Of a stretch of DNA of 64,000 bases, positions 39,856 through 49,582 are shown piece by piece. Position 1 is the first letter of the stretch. Each line of letters begins with the position of its first letter. Below the pieces are notes generated by a model. The model worked only from the letters and a program-made list of their open reading frames with translations. It was not told the origin of the DNA and searched no databases. The position numbers and the translations under genes are program-made. Source of the stretch: Streptomyces sp. D2-8 (GTDB taxonomy: Bacteria; Actinomycetota; Actinomycetes; Streptomycetales; Streptomycetaceae). The stretch spans positions 115,081-179,080 of the forward strand of contig NZ_JAAHBP010000004.1 of the NCBI RefSeq assembly GCF_023184515.1. Direction: 5' to 3'.

Positions 39856-41682
39856 ATGGGGCACTACAAGTCGAATCTCCGCGACATCGAGTTCAACCTC
39901 TTCGAAGTACTCGGGCGCGACAAGGTGTACGGCACCGGCCCGTTCGCGGAGATGGACGTCGAGACCGCGAAGAGCATCCTGGAGGAGCTGACCCGCCTCT
40001 CGGAGAACGAGCTGGCGGAATCCTTCATCGACGCCGACCGCAACCCGCCGGTCTTCGACCCGGAGACCAACACCGCGCCGGTCCCCGCGTCCTTCAAGAA
40101 GAGCTACCAGGCCTTCATGGACTCCGAGTACTGGCGCCTCGGCCTGCCCGAGGAGATCGGCGGCACCACCTCGCCCCGCTCCCTGATCTGGGCGTACGCC
40201 GAGCTCATCCTGGGCGCCAACCCGGCCGTGTGGATGTACTCCTCGGGCCCGGCGTTCGCCGGCATCCTCTTCGAGGAGGGCAACGAGGTCCAGAAGCACA
40301 TAGCCACCTTCGCCACGGAGAAGCAGTGGGGCTCCACGATGGTGCTCACCGAGCCCGACGCGGGCTCCGACGTGGGCGCCGGCCGCACCAAGGCCGTGCA
40401 GCAGGAGGACGGCTCCTGGCACATCGAGGGCGTGAAGCGCTTCATCACGTCCGGTGAGCACGACATGTCGGAGAACATCCTCCACTACGTGCTGGCCCGC
40501 CCCGAGGGCGCCGGCCCCGGCACCAAGGGCCTGTCCCTCTTCCTCGTCCCGAAGTACCTCTTCGACTTCGAGACCGGCGAGCTGGGCGAGCGCAACGGCG
40601 TCTACGCCACGAACGTCGAGCACAAGATGGGCCTGAAGGCCTCCAACACCTGCGAGATGACCTTCGGCGACCAGCACCCCGCCAAGGGCTGGCTGATCGG
40701 CGACAAGCACGACGGCATCCGCCAGATGTTCCGCATCATCGAGTTCGCCCGCATGATGGTCGGCACGAAGGCGATCTCCACGCTCTCCACGGGCTACCTG
40801 AACGCGCTGGAGTACGCCAAGGAGCGCGTCCAGGGCCCCGACCTGGCGAACTTCATGGACAAGACCGCGCCCAAGGTCACCGTCACCCACCACCCCGACG
40901 TGCGCCGCTCGCTCATGACGCAGAAGGCGTACGCGGAGGGCATGCGCGCGCTGGTCCTCTACACGGCCTCCATCCAGGACGAGATCCAGGTCAAGGAAGC
41001 GGCGGGCGAGGACATCTCCGCCCTGGAGGCCCTGAACGACCTGCTCCTGCCCATCGTCAAGGGCTACGGCTCCGAGAAGGGCTACGAGCAGCTCGCCCAG
41101 TCGCTGCAGACCTTCGGCGGCTCCGGCTTCCTGCAGGAGTACCCGATCGAGCAGTACATCCGGGACTCCAAGATCGACACCCTTTACGAGGGCACCACGG
41201 CGATCCAGGGCCAGGACTTCTTCTTCCGGAAGATCGTCCGCAACCAGGGCGCCGCGCTGAACTCCCTCGCCGAGGACATCAAGAAGTTCCTGGCGCTCGG
41301 CACGGGCGGCGAGGAGCTGGCCGGTGCCCGCGAGCACCTCGCCAAGGCCGCCGTCGAGCTGGAGGCCATCGTCGGCCTGATGCTCACCGACCTCGCCGCC
41401 ACCGAGCAGGACGTCAAGAACATCTACAAGGTGGGCCTGAACACCACCCGCCTGCTGATGGCCTCCGGTGACGTCGTCGTCGGCTACCTGCTGCTCAAGG
41501 GCGCCACGGTCGCCGCCGAGAAGCTGGAGACGGCCTCCGCCAAGGACAAGGCCTTCTACACCGGCAAGATCGCCGCCGCGAAGTTCTTCGCCGCCAACGT
41601 CCTGCCGGGCGTCACTCTGGCCCGCAAGGTCGCCGAGGGCGTCGAGCTGGACCTGATGGAGCTGGACGAGGCCGCGTTCTAG
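39856..41682 (+). CDS. Acyl-CoA dehydrogenase (large, AcdC-domain type)
   Basis: A 608-residue flavoprotein for the first oxidation of fatty acyl-CoA. The N-terminal segment [20 protein letters not shown] is typical of this long actinobacterial and proteobacterial subgroup. FAD-binding motifs are [10 protein letters not shown] and [15 protein letters not shown]. The catalytic Glu lies in [19 protein letters not shown], and a C-terminal acetyl-CoA dehydrogenase-like domain follows. ATG 39856 is preceded by GGGAG. A perfect terminator stands right after the stop. Confidence 0.95.
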   Translation: MGHYKSNLRDIEFNLFEVLGRDKVYGTGPFAEMDVETAKSILEELTRLSENELAESFIDADRNPPVFDPETNTAPVPASFKKSYQAFMDSEYWRLGLPEEIGGTTSPRSLIWAYAELILGANPAVWMYSSGPAFAGILFEEGNEVQKHIATFATEKQWGSTMVLTEPDAGSDVGAGRTKAVQQEDGSWHIEGVKRFITSGEHDMSENILHYVLARPEGAGPGTKGLSLFLVPKYLFDFETGELGERNGVYATNVEHKMGLKASNTCEMTFGDQHPAKGWLIGDKHDGIRQMFRIIEFARMMVGTKAISTLSTGYLNALEYAKERVQGPDLANFMDKTAPKVTVTHHPDVRRSLMTQKAYAEGMRALVLYTASIQDEIQVKEAAGEDISALEALNDLLLPIVKGYGSEKGYEQLAQSLQTFGGSGFLQEYPIEQYIRDSKIDTLYEGTTAIQGQDFFFRKIVRNQGAALNSLAEDIKKFLALGTGGEELAGAREHLAKAAVELEAIVGLMLTDLAATEQDVKNIYKVGLNTTRLLMASGDVVVGYLLLKGATVAAEKLETASAKDKAFYTGKIAAAKFFAANVLPGVTLARKVAEGVELDLMELDEAAF

Positions 41683-41701
41683 ATCTCCCACGTCCGCTGT
41701 T

Positions 41702-41738
41702 CGAGGGCCCGTTCCCTTCCCAGGGGAACGGGCCCTCG
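41702..41738 (+). terminator. Terminator after acyl-CoA dehydrogenase
   Basis: A perfect 15-bp stem CGAGGGCCCGTTCCC (41702-41716) with GGGAACGGGCCCTCG (41724-41738). It ends only 20 bp before the next start codon at 41759. Confidence 0.92.
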
Positions 41739-41758
41739 TCCGTCGTTAAGGTGTCCCC

Positions 41759-43057
41759 ATGACCGAACCCGCCCGCTTCGACCGCGGCCACACCGACGAC
41801 CTGATGACCTTCCTGGCGGCGAGTCCGTCGCCGTACCACGCCGTGGCCACAGCCGCCGAGCGACTGGAGAAGGCAGGCTTCAAGCAGGTCGCCGAGACGG
41901 ACGCCTGGGACGGGACGAGCGGCGGCAAGTACGTGCTGCGCGGCGGCGCGATCATCGCCTGGTACGTGCCGGAGGGCGCCGCACCCCACACGCCGTTCCG
42001 GATCGTCGGCGCCCACACCGACTCCCCCAACCTGCGCGTCAAGCCGCTCCCCGACAGCGGGGCGCACGGCTGGCGCCAGGTGGCCGTGGAGATCTACGGC
42101 GGACCGCTGCTCAACTCCTGGCTGGACCGCGATCTGGGCCTCGCGGGCCGGCTGACCCTGCGCGACGGCTCGACGCGCCTGGTCAACGTCGACCGGCCGC
42201 TGCTGCGCGTCCCGCAGCTCGCCATCCACCTGGACCGCTCGGTGACGGCCGACGGCCTCAAGCTCGACAAGCAGCGGCACATGCAGCCGGTCTGGGGCCT
42301 CGGCCGCGACGTCCGTGACGGCGACCTGATCGCCTTCCTGGAGGAGACGGCCGGCATCCCGGCCGGCGAGGTCACCGGCTGGGACCTGATGACGCACTCC
42401 GTGGAACCGCCCGCGTACCTGGGCCGCGACCGCGAACTGCTGGCCGGGCCGCGCATGGACAACCTGCTGTCGGTGCACGCCGGCACCGCGGCCCTCGCGG
42501 CCGTCGCCTCGTCGTCGTCGCAGCCGGCCTCCATCCCGGTCCTGGCCGCCTTCGACCACGAGGAGAACGGCTCCCAGTCGGACACCGGCGCGGACGGGCC
42601 GCTGCTGGGCAACGTGCTGGAGCGCTCGGTCTTCGCCCGCGGCGGCTCCTACGAGGACCGGGCCCGCGCCTTCGCCGGCACGGTCTGCCTGTCCTCGGAC
42701 ACGGGCCACGCCGTCCACCCCAACTACGCGGAGCGGCACGACCCGACGCACCACCCGCGCGTCAACGGCGGCCCGATCCTCAAGGTCAACGTCAACAACC
42801 GCTACGCCACGGACGGTTCGGGCCGCGCGGAGTTCACGGCGGCCTGCGAGGCGGCCGACGTGCCCTTCCAGTCGTTCGTCTCCAACAACTCCATGCCCTG
42901 CGGCACCACGATCGGCCCGATCACCGCCGCGCGGCACGGCATCAGGACCGTCGACATCGGTGTGGCCATCCTGTCGATGCACAGCGCGCGCGAACTGTGC
43001 GGCGCGGACGACCCGTTCCTGCTCGCCAACGCGTTGACCGCGTTCCTGGAGAGGTAG
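41759..43057 (+). CDS. M18-family aspartyl aminopeptidase
   Basis: A 432-residue zinc aminopeptidase that removes N-terminal acidic residues from peptides. Metal and active-site motifs are AHTDSPNLR, PRMDNLLSVHAG, AFDHEENGS, SSDTGHAVHPNY and ILSMHSARE. The length fits the family. Its ATG follows AAGGTGT, 20 bp after the upstream terminator stem, so its promoter must overlap that hairpin. It is a cytoplasmic peptide-recycling enzyme. Confidence 0.95.
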   Translation: MTEPARFDRGHTDDLMTFLAASPSPYHAVATAAERLEKAGFKQVAETDAWDGTSGGKYVLRGGAIIAWYVPEGAAPHTPFRIVGAHTDSPNLRVKPLPDSGAHGWRQVAVEIYGGPLLNSWLDRDLGLAGRLTLRDGSTRLVNVDRPLLRVPQLAIHLDRSVTADGLKLDKQRHMQPVWGLGRDVRDGDLIAFLEETAGIPAGEVTGWDLMTHSVEPPAYLGRDRELLAGPRMDNLLSVHAGTAALAAVASSSSQPASIPVLAAFDHEENGSQSDTGADGPLLGNVLERSVFARGGSYEDRARAFAGTVCLSSDTGHAVHPNYAERHDPTHHPRVNGGPILKVNVNNRYATDGSGRAEFTAACEAADVPFQSFVSNNSMPCGTTIGPITAARHGIRTVDIGVAILSMHSARELCGADDPFLLANALTAFLER

Positions 43058-43145
43058 AACAGGCCGTCACCGCATGGGTGTTCCCCTCGGGGGTACCCGG
43101 TGTTCCGGGACCGGAACGACCGGACCGTACAGGGAGGCGACACAC

Positions 43146-43391
43146 ATGGGCCTCGGCGGATGCATCATCCTCATCGCCGTGGGAGCCATCCTCACGTTCG
43201 CGACCGACTGGGACATGCAGGGGGTCAACCTCGACCTGGTCGGAGTCATCTTCATGATTGTCGGACTGATTGGCGTCACGGTCTTCAGCAGCATTTACCG
43301 GCGCAGGCGTGTGGTGGTACCCCCCACGACGCCGGTCGTGGACGACCCGGCGGCACGCCGCGACGGCTACCACGGCGGATACGGAGTGTGA
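43146..43391 (+). CDS. DUF6458-like small membrane protein
   Basis: An 81-residue protein. ATG 43146 follows GGGAGGC. Two helices are visible (LGGCIILIAVGAILTFATDW and LVGVIFMIVGLIGVTVFS) with GVNLDLVG between them, and a basic, disordered tail RRRRVVVPPTTPVVDDP. The WDMQGVNLDLVGVI pattern marks DUF6458, conserved in actinobacteria and of unknown function. Confidence 0.85.
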   Translation: MGLGGCIILIAVGAILTFATDWDMQGVNLDLVGVIFMIVGLIGVTVFSSIYRRRRVVVPPTTPVVDDPAARRDGYHGGYGV

Positions 43392-43401
43392 CGCCTGACG
43401 A

Positions 43402-43950
43402 TCAGGCGTCCATCCCTGCCGGCACCAGGGGAAGCCGGTCCGACCCCGCCTCGGTGAGGCGGACGGGCACGCCCCAGTCCTGCTGGTGGACATGACAGGC
43501 GGGGTACTCGTTCGACGGGTCGTCGTCGCAGGAGGCGGCCATCGCGGACACATGCAGCACGCCCTCCGGTACGGCAGGGTCCAGTTCGAGGGCGCGGGAC
43601 GGATCGGTTCCCGCGCCCTCGCCGCTGCGCAGCAGCTCCGGCGGGGTGGACGAGACGAGCAGGCGGGTCGAGGGGCCGTACCGGGTGTCCGGCTTCTGCC
43701 CGGGCGGCGCCTGGAAGATCACGTCCAACCGGAGCCGCCCGGGCGCGACTTCGGTCGCTTCCCGCCGCGTACGGTGGGCCACGTCCGGCACCGTCACCGC
43801 CTCCTCCGGCAGCCGCAGCCGGGTCAGCCGGTGCCGGGCCGACTCCACGACCACGAATGACGTTCCGGGGCGTACGCCCACGGTTGATGGACACCGGCCA
43901 TGGCGATCCAGAGCTTGCCCTGCCGGTGGGCGACGTCCCAGGGGAGGACA
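43402..43950 (-). pseudogene. Decayed NHL-repeat thioredoxin-family gene
   Basis: The frame to 43402 encodes the C-terminal part of the NHL-domain thioredoxin-family protein: VVVESARHRLTRLRLPEEAV, TRREATEVAPGRLRLDV, STRLLVSSTPPELLRSGEG and NEYPACHVHQQDWGVPV. Just upstream, in another frame, 43950-43885 encodes VLPWDVAHRQGKLWIAMAGV, an earlier NHL segment. About 150 residues between them and the whole thioredoxin front are missing. This is a deletion-plus-frameshift relic. Comparison with the intact family is from memory. Confidence 0.7.
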
Positions 43951-44270
43951 GGTGGACGCAGGAGCGGCTGGGCGAGCCGCTGACGGTGGCGGACCTGGCC
44001 GGACGCGCGCGTGTCAGCCCCTCCACGCTCCACCGGCGCTTCCGCAACCAGCTCGGCACGACACCCCTCGCCTGGCTGATCGGGGAGCGGGTGGCACTGG
44101 CCTGCCGGCTGATCGAGCGCGGTGAGGAACGGCTGGACGTGGTGGCGGCCCGGAGCGGGCTCGGTACCGCCGCCAACCTGCGCACGCGCCTGCGGCGGGC
44201 GACCGGCCTCAGCCCGTCGGCCTACAGACGGCGTTTCGGACCGGGCGGCGGGGAAGCCCTGGTGTCATGA
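43951..44270 (+). pseudogene. C-terminal fragment of an AraC/GlxA-type regulator
   Basis: Only the two AraC helix-turn-helix units remain: LTVADLAGRARVSPSTLHRR, LGTTPLAWLIGERVALACRL and SGLGTAANLRTRLRRATGLS. The DJ-1/PfpI-like sensor domain of GlxA regulators is missing; the sequence joins directly to the NHL relic. The frame stays open back to an ATG at 43857, so a short DNA-binding protein could still be made. Its stop overlaps the next start (44267). Confidence 0.7.
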
Positions 44271-44758
44271 GATTCCTCGTGTACGACCGGCTCCTCGGCT
44301 TCGGCGACGACTACTGGATCGAGGACGACCGCGGCAGCAAGGTGTTCCTCGTCGACGGAAAGGCCCTGCGGCTGCGGGACACCTGGGAACTGAAGGACAC
44401 CCAGGGGCGCGTCCTCGTCGACATCCACCAGAAGATGCTCGCCCTGCGCGACACCATGGTGCTCCAGCGGAGCGGGGAGCCGCTGGCGACGATCCGGCGG
44501 AAACGGCTGTCCCTGCTGCGCAACCACTACCGGGTGTCCCTGGCCGACGGCAACGAGCTGGACGTCAGCGGCAAGATCCTCGACCGGGAGTTCGCCGTCG
44601 AGTACGACGGGGAGCTGCTGGCGGTGATCTCCCGGCGGTGGCTGACCGTCCGGGACACCTACGGGGTGGACGTCGTCCACGAGGACGCGGATCCCGCGCT
44701 GCTGATCGCGGTGGCCGTGTGTGTGATCCATCTGGCGGAGAAGGAGCGGGAGGACTGA
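44267..44758 (+). CDS. LURP-one-related (YxjI-like) protein
   Basis: A 163-residue beta-barrel-type protein: MRFLVYDRLLGFGDDYWIED, KVFLVDGKALRLRDTW, VLVDIHQKMLALRDTM and LLAVISRRWLTVRDTYGVDV. These repeats define the LURP-one/YxjI (tubby-like) family. Function in bacteria is unknown; lipid or membrane binding is suggested by the fold. Its ATG overlaps the stop of the AraC remnant, left over from a former operon. Confidence 0.9.
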   Translation: MRFLVYDRLLGFGDDYWIEDDRGSKVFLVDGKALRLRDTWELKDTQGRVLVDIHQKMLALRDTMVLQRSGEPLATIRRKRLSLLRNHYRVSLADGNELDVSGKILDREFAVEYDGELLAVISRRWLTVRDTYGVDVVHEDADPALLIAVAVCVIHLAEKERED

Positions 44759-44777
44759 ACCGCCCGCGGGTGCGCTC

Positions 44778-45575
44778 TCAGGGCCGGCGAGGGGGCCGGA
44801 GTCCCAGCATCCGGTCCTTCAGCGCCGGGAACTGCTCCCGGGTCGTCGCGACCTTCCCCGGGTCGAACTCCACCGTGAGGACCTCCTCGCCGGCACCGGC
44901 CTGAGCCAGCACCTCGCCCCACGGGTCGACCACGATCGAGTGGCCGGACTGGGGGACTCCGGCGTGCGTCCCGGCCGTTGCGCAGGCGAGGACGAACGAC
45001 TGGTTCTCCACGGCCCGTGCCTGGGCCAGCAGCGTCCAGTGGGACCGGCGGCGCTCCGGCCAGCCCGCCGCCACCACGAGCGTCTCGGCACCGGCGTCGA
45101 CGAGACCGCGGAAGAGTTCGGGGAAGCGGAGGTCGTAGCAGGTGGACAGGCCCAGGGTCGTCTCGGGCAGACGCACCGTCACCAGCTCGGTGCCCGCGCC
45201 CATCAACACGGCCTCGCCCTTGTCGAAGCCGAAGCGGTGGATCTTGCGGTAGGCGGCGGCCAGGTCGCCGGAGGGGGAGAAGACCAGGGAGGTGTTGTAG
45301 AGCGGCCCGTCAGGGTCCCGTTCCGGGACGGATCCGGCGTGCAGCCACACGCCCGCGTCGCTCGCGGCCTTCGCCATCGCCTCGTACGTCGGCCCCTCGA
45401 GCGGCTCGGCCTCGCGCCCGAACTCCTCGTAGGCGAAGGCGCCCGTGCTCCACAGCTCCGGCAGGACGACGAGATCGGCCCCGGCCTGCTCCCGGACCAT
45501 CGCCGCCACGCGTCGGCGGCGCGCTTCAACCGATTCGTCCTCGTTTACGGCGATCTGGATCACAGAGGCGCGCAC
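44778..45575 (-). CDS. Nitrilase-superfamily carbon-nitrogen hydrolase
   Basis: A 265-residue amidase-type enzyme from GTG 45575. The catalytic triad is Glu40 (VVLPELW), Lys111 (AAYRKIHRFG) and Cys146 (LSTCYDLRFPE). The pattern GAFAYEEFGREAEPLEGPTY fits the omega-amidase/NIT branch that clears deaminated glutamine or glutathione. The exact amide is not determined. The gene diverges from the next one across 181 bp with no clear operator. Confidence 0.92.
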   Translation of the reverse strand: MRASVIQIAVNEDESVEARRRRVAAMVREQAGADLVVLPELWSTGAFAYEEFGREAEPLEGPTYEAMAKAASDAGVWLHAGSVPERDPDGPLYNTSLVFSPSGDLAAAYRKIHRFGFDKGEAVLMGAGTELVTVRLPETTLGLSTCYDLRFPELFRGLVDAGAETLVVAAGWPERRRSHWTLLAQARAVENQSFVLACATAGTHAGVPQSGHSIVVDPWGEVLAQAGAGEEVLTVEFDPGKVATTREQFPALKDRMLGLRPPRRP

Positions 45576-45756
45576 ACTACCACCGTCCTGGCATTCGAGC
45601 CGTCCACACGGGCCTACGATCGTCACACGAAAGCACTGCCGGGGTGCCTCACAGCAGCGTAACTTAGCTCGCAAGACGCCCGCCGACAGCCGCCACCTCC
45701 CACTGGCAACGCCGCCACCACCTGCCCGTGACCGAACCGCCGAGGGGTCCCGTTCC

Positions 45757-46581
45757 GTGAGTCTGCATCCCACCCTCCAGCCCTACGCCGATGCCTGGAC
45801 CCACTCCGTCGAAGCGATAGCCGAGCTGCTCCAGCCGCTCGCGGAGGCCGAATGGAACCGGCGGACGCCGTGCCCCGGGTGGTCGGTGCGGGACGTGGTC
45901 TCCCATGTCATCGGTCTGGACTGCGAGATGCTCGGCGACCCGCGCCCCATCCACAGCCTCCCGCGCGACCTGTTCCACGTCACCAACGAGCACCAGCGCT
46001 ACATGGAGATGCAGGTCGACGTCCGCCGCCACCACACGGCGCCGGAGATGACCTCCGAGCTGGAGTACGTGATCATCCGCCGCAACCGGCAGCTGCGGAA
46101 CGAGTCGCGCGACCCGGGCACGAAGGTGCGGGGGCCGCTCGGCAGCGAGCTCACCCTCGAGGAGTCGATGCGGCGGCACGCGTTCGACGTGTGGGTGCAC
46201 GAGCAGGACCTGCGCACGGCTCTCGGCCGGCCCGGCAACCTCGACTCCCCCGGCGCGCTGATCGCCCGTGACGTGCTGCTCGGCGAACTCCCGCGCGTGG
46301 TGGCCGAGGACGCGCAGGCACCGCGCAGCTCGGCGATCGTCTTCGACGTGCACGGGCCCGTCGAGTTCCTGCGCACGATCCGCGTCGACATCCAGGGCCG
46401 CGGCAGCCTCGAGACGGCCCCCGCCCTCGGCCCCGCCGCGACCCTCACCCTCGACTGGGAGATGTACGTCCGCCTGGCCTGCGGCCGTGTGAGCCCGGAG
46501 TCGGTCTCCGACCGCCTGAAGACGGAGGGCGACCCGGAACTGACGGCGGCGATCCTGCGCAACTTCACGGTGACGCAGTAG
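45757..46581 (+). CDS. Maleylpyruvate isomerase family mycothiol-dependent protein
   Basis: A 274-residue DinB/MDMPI-fold protein from GTG 45757. It has WNRRTPCPGWSVRDVVSHVI, which contains the first metal His, and MRRHAFDVWVHEQDLRTALG, with the other two. The C-terminal MDMPI_C-like domain ends VSPESVSDRLKTEGD. Members use mycothiol as cofactor in thiol transfer or isomerisation; the substrate is unknown. It is a single gene. Confidence 0.9.
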   Translation: MSLHPTLQPYADAWTHSVEAIAELLQPLAEAEWNRRTPCPGWSVRDVVSHVIGLDCEMLGDPRPIHSLPRDLFHVTNEHQRYMEMQVDVRRHHTAPEMTSELEYVIIRRNRQLRNESRDPGTKVRGPLGSELTLEESMRRHAFDVWVHEQDLRTALGRPGNLDSPGALIARDVLLGELPRVVAEDAQAPRSSAIVFDVHGPVEFLRTIRVDIQGRGSLETAPALGPAATLTLDWEMYVRLACGRVSPESVSDRLKTEGDPELTAAILRNFTVTQ

Positions 46582-46690
46582 GAGTCACCCGGCTGCGGGG
46601 GATCGTGCCGCCCGGGGCGGCAGGGCGGGCGCCGGTGCCGGGCGAAAACCCCGTGCCGCGGCCCCGCCCCCACCCGTAGCGTCCCTCGGC

Positions 46691-47425
46691 ATGACCCCAC
46701 CGCACCGCACCCGCCTCACCTTCCACGGCCCGCTGTCCGAAACCCGGGCAGACGCCCTCGTACAACGCCTCACCCGCCACCGCCCCACCTCGGTTCTGGA
46801 CATCGGCTGCGGCTCGGGCGAACTGATACTCCGCATCCTGGCCGCCACGCCGGAGGCGACCGGCACCGGCATCGACCTGAACGCCGACGACCTGGCGCGA
46901 GGGCGGAAGGCCGCCGAAGACCGCGGCCTGGCGTCCCGCACCCGTTTCGCGGAAGAGTCCGCCACGGGCACCACCCACGGCCCCGCCGACCTCGTCCTCT
47001 GCGTCGGAGCGAGCCAGGCCCTCGGCGACCGGCTCCCCGAGGCCCTCGGGGAACTGCGCCGCCTGGTCACCGGCCGCGGCCGCGTCCTGCTCGGCGAGGG
47101 CTTCTGGCAGCGCACCCCCACCCCCGCCGAACTGTCCCGCATGTGGCCGGACGCCGCCGTGACGGACCACCCCGACCTCGCGACCCTCATCGGCCTGGCC
47201 GTCGACGCGGGGTTCAGGCCGGAGTGGACGGAGACCGCGAGCCTCGACGAGTGGGAGGAGTTCGAGTCGGGATACCTCGCGGACACCGAGGTGTGGCTCG
47301 CCGAGCACCCCGACCACCCCTTGGCGGCCCAGACCCGTGAGCGCGCCGACCGGCACCGCGCCAGGTGGCTCACCTACCGCGGTGTCCTCGGCCTCGCCTA
47401 CCTCACCCTCGTACCGACCGCCTGA
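46691..47425 (+). CDS. SAM-dependent methyltransferase
   Basis: A 244-residue class I methyltransferase. Motif I is VLDIGCGSGELILRIL, the acidic residue after strand 2 lies in GTGIDLNADDL, and motif post-II is ADLVLCVGASQAL. The C-terminal part (EWEEFESGYLADTEVWLAEH) matches the UbiE/ SmtA-like methyltransferases of Streptomyces with unknown acceptor. ATG 46691 begins close to motif I. It converges on the MFS gene, with 6 bp between stops. Confidence 0.9.
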   Translation: MTPPHRTRLTFHGPLSETRADALVQRLTRHRPTSVLDIGCGSGELILRILAATPEATGTGIDLNADDLARGRKAAEDRGLASRTRFAEESATGTTHGPADLVLCVGASQALGDRLPEALGELRRLVTGRGRVLLGEGFWQRTPTPAELSRMWPDAAVTDHPDLATLIGLAVDAGFRPEWTETASLDEWEEFESGYLADTEVWLAEHPDHPLAAQTRERADRHRARWLTYRGVLGLAYLTLVPTA

Positions 47426-47431
47426 CGTACG

Positions 47432-48727
47432 TCACGCCGGCACGTGCACCGTCTCCACCCGGCTGGCCACCAGCCGCTCCCGCTCCCGTCGTGCCGCCCG
47501 CCCGCGCAGCCGCAGGATCTGGGAGACCCCGACCGCCTGGAGCACGAACACCACCGAGAAGGCCAGGGAGTAGTCGTCGCCGGTGGCGTCCAGGAGCACA
47601 CCGATCGCGAACAGCGTGGTCATGGAGGCCACGAAGCCGCCCATGTTGGTGATGCCGGAGGCGGTGCCCTGCCGTTCGGGCGGGTTGGCCGGGCGGGCGA
47701 AGTCGAAGCCGATCATCGACGCCGGTCCGCACGCCCCGAGCACCGTGCACAGCACGATCAGCAGCCACATCGGGGCGTGCGCGCCCGGGTAGGCGAGCGT
47801 CGCCGCCCACAGGGCCGCCGACGTGCCGACCGTCCCGAGCGCGAGCGGCAGCCGCGCCCCGTGGTGCCGGGCGACGATCTGGCCGTAGACCAGGCCCACC
47901 ACCATGTTCGACAGGACGACGAGGGTGAGCAGTTCACCGGCCGCCGCCCGGGACAGCCCCTGCGCCTCGACGAGGAACGGCAGACCCCACAGCAGCAGGA
48001 ACACCATCGCCGGGAACTGGGTGGTGAAATGCACCCAAAGGCCCAGTCGCGTCCCGGGCTCCCGCCAGGAGGCGGCGATCTGGCGGCGTACGTAGGCCGC
48101 GCCCTGGTGCGGGAGCGGCTCCGGCTCGTGGCCCTCCGGGTGGTCCCTGAGGAACAGCAGCACCAGGACGAACACCACGACCCCGGCCGCCGCGCTGCCC
48201 GCGAAGGCCGCCGTCCAGCCGATGCCGTGCAGCAGCCGGGCCAGGACGAGCGTGGAGACCAGGTTGCCCGCCATGCCGACCAGTCCCGCGAACTGGGCGA
48301 CCATCGGCCCGCGCCGGGCCGGGAACCAGCGGCTGCCGAGGCGCAGCACGCTGATGAACGTCAGCGCGTCACCGCAGCCGAGCAGCGCCCGGGAGGCGAG
48401 CGCCGTGCCGTACGAGGGGGAGAAGGCGAAGCCCAGCTGCCCGGCGGTGAACAGCACCGCGCCGAGGGCCAGCACCTTCTTGGTGCCGAGCCGGTCGACC
48501 AGCAGGCCGACGGGGATCTGCATGCCCGCGTAGACCATCAACTGGAGGATGGAGAAGGTGGACAGGGCGGAGGCGTTCACGTGGAAGCGGTCGGCGGCGT
48601 CGAGGCCGGCCACGCCCAGGGAGGTGCGGAAGATGACCGCGACGAAGTAGACCGAGACGCCCGTGCCCCAGACGGCCAGTGCCCTGCGGCCGCCCGGCGG
48701 ATCGCCCGGTATCGCGGTGGCGCTCAT
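47432..48727 (-). CDS. MFS transporter coupled to GntR regulator
   Basis: A 431-residue, 12-helix permease of the nitrate/sialate-like MFS group. It opens WGTGVSVYFVAVIFRTSLGV and has GLLVDRLGTKKVLALGAVLF (motif A), with GQIVARHHGARLPLALG in the second half. Its ATG overlaps the TGA of the GntR gene (48724-48727), so regulator and transporter form one operon. The substrate is unknown and should be the metabolite sensed by the regulator. Confidence 0.92.
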   Translation of the reverse strand: MSATAIPGDPPGGRRALAVWGTGVSVYFVAVIFRTSLGVAGLDAADRFHVNASALSTFSILQLMVYAGMQIPVGLLVDRLGTKKVLALGAVLFTAGQLGFAFSPSYGTALASRALLGCGDALTFISVLRLGSRWFPARRGPMVAQFAGLVGMAGNLVSTLVLARLLHGIGWTAAFAGSAAAGVVVFVLVLLFLRDHPEGHEPEPLPHQGAAYVRRQIAASWREPGTRLGLWVHFTTQFPAMVFLLLWGLPFLVEAQGLSRAAAGELLTLVVLSNMVVGLVYGQIVARHHGARLPLALGTVGTSAALWAATLAYPGAHAPMWLLIVLCTVLGACGPASMIGFDFARPANPPERQGTASGITNMGGFVASMTTLFAIGVLLDATGDDYSLAFSVVFVLQAVGVSQILRLRGRAARRERERLVASRVETVHVPA

Positions 48728-49374
48728 CGGACCTCCCCCCGGGCCAGGTGCGAGAACCAGCCGATGTGCCGGTGAACGAGGCCGACGGCCGCCTCCGCGT
48801 CACCGGAGCGCAGCGCGTCGAGGATCTCCTCGTGCTCGGCGAGGGTCTTGGCGATGCGGTCGGGGTGGGAGTGCATGACGGCGACGCCCATGCGCAGCTG
48901 GCGGTCGCGCAGCTGGTCGTAGAGGCGGGAGAGGATCTCGTTGCCGCCGCTGCGGACGATCTCGGCGTGGAAGCAGCGGTCGGTGACGGCGGCCCCGGCG
49001 AGGTCCCCGGCGGCGGCCTGCTTCTTCTGCCGGGCCAGCAGCTCCTCCAGGCGCTCGATGAGCCCGGCGGGCGCGGGTACGGCCTTGCGGGCCGCGTGCT
49101 CCTCGACGAGCAGCCGCGTCTCGACGACGTCGGCGATCTCCTGCGCGGAGACGGGCAGGACGAGGGCGCCCTTCTTCGGGTAGAGCCGGATCAGCCCTTC
49201 GGCCTCCAGCCGGAGCAGCGCCTCACGGACCGGTGTGCGGGAGACCCCCACGGCTTCGGCGAGTTCGCCCTCGGTGAGGAGGGTCCCGCCCTCGTAGCGG
49301 CGCTCCAGGACGCCCTGTTTGACATGGGCGTAGACGCGGTCGGCGGCGGGCGGTTGCTTCACTGCCAGAGTCAT
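48724..49374 (-). CDS. GntR/FadR-family regulator
   Basis: A 216-residue regulator from ATG 49374. A winged helix (LTEGELAEAVGVSRTPVREA, LLRLEAEGLIRLYPKKGALV) is followed by an all-helical FCD ligand domain with metal-binding residues around DRCFHAEIVRSGGN and AEHEEILDALRSGD. It is the first gene of an operon with an MFS permease. Direct repeats just upstream fit autoregulation. Confidence 0.93.
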   Translation of the reverse strand: MTLAVKQPPAADRVYAHVKQGVLERRYEGGTLLTEGELAEAVGVSRTPVREALLRLEAEGLIRLYPKKGALVLPVSAQEIADVVETRLLVEEHAARKAVPAPAGLIERLEELLARQKKQAAAGDLAGAAVTDRCFHAEIVRSGGNEILSRLYDQLRDRQLRMGVAVMHSHPDRIAKTLAEHEEILDALRSGDAEAAVGLVHRHIGWFSHLARGEVR

Positions 49375-49383
49375 GCCGACAGC

Positions 49384-49414
49384 ATAGATACAACAGGTAC
49401 GCATGGATGGATAC
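49384..49414 (-). promoter_or_regulatory. Direct-repeat operator candidate for the GntR regulator
   Basis: ATAGATAC (49384-49391) and ATGGATAC (49407-49414) differ at one base and lie 23 bp apart, just upstream of the GntR start. Likely an autoregulatory site. Confidence 0.45.
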
Positions 49415-49582
49415 GTCCAATATGCGGACTTGAATGTCACACATCTGTGGCAATGCGGGGGTCCCGCTCGGCAACAGCACAACCACGTGTGCTAGTTACG
49501 AGTCAGACACGTGCGGCCCCTTTCCCCTCGTCCTCAACTCGGCCGCACCGTTGGGGCATTCGACGTAATCGGGGTACTTCAC

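Noticed and set aside
39781..41691. 636-codon frame opposite the acyl-CoA dehydrogenase
   Set aside because: Antisense of a well-conserved enzyme; composition is that of reversed GC-rich codons.
48541..48620. CACGTG-centred near-parS sequence (GTTCACGTGGAA)
   Set aside because: It lies within the MFS coding sequence and mismatches the parS consensus at several outer bases.
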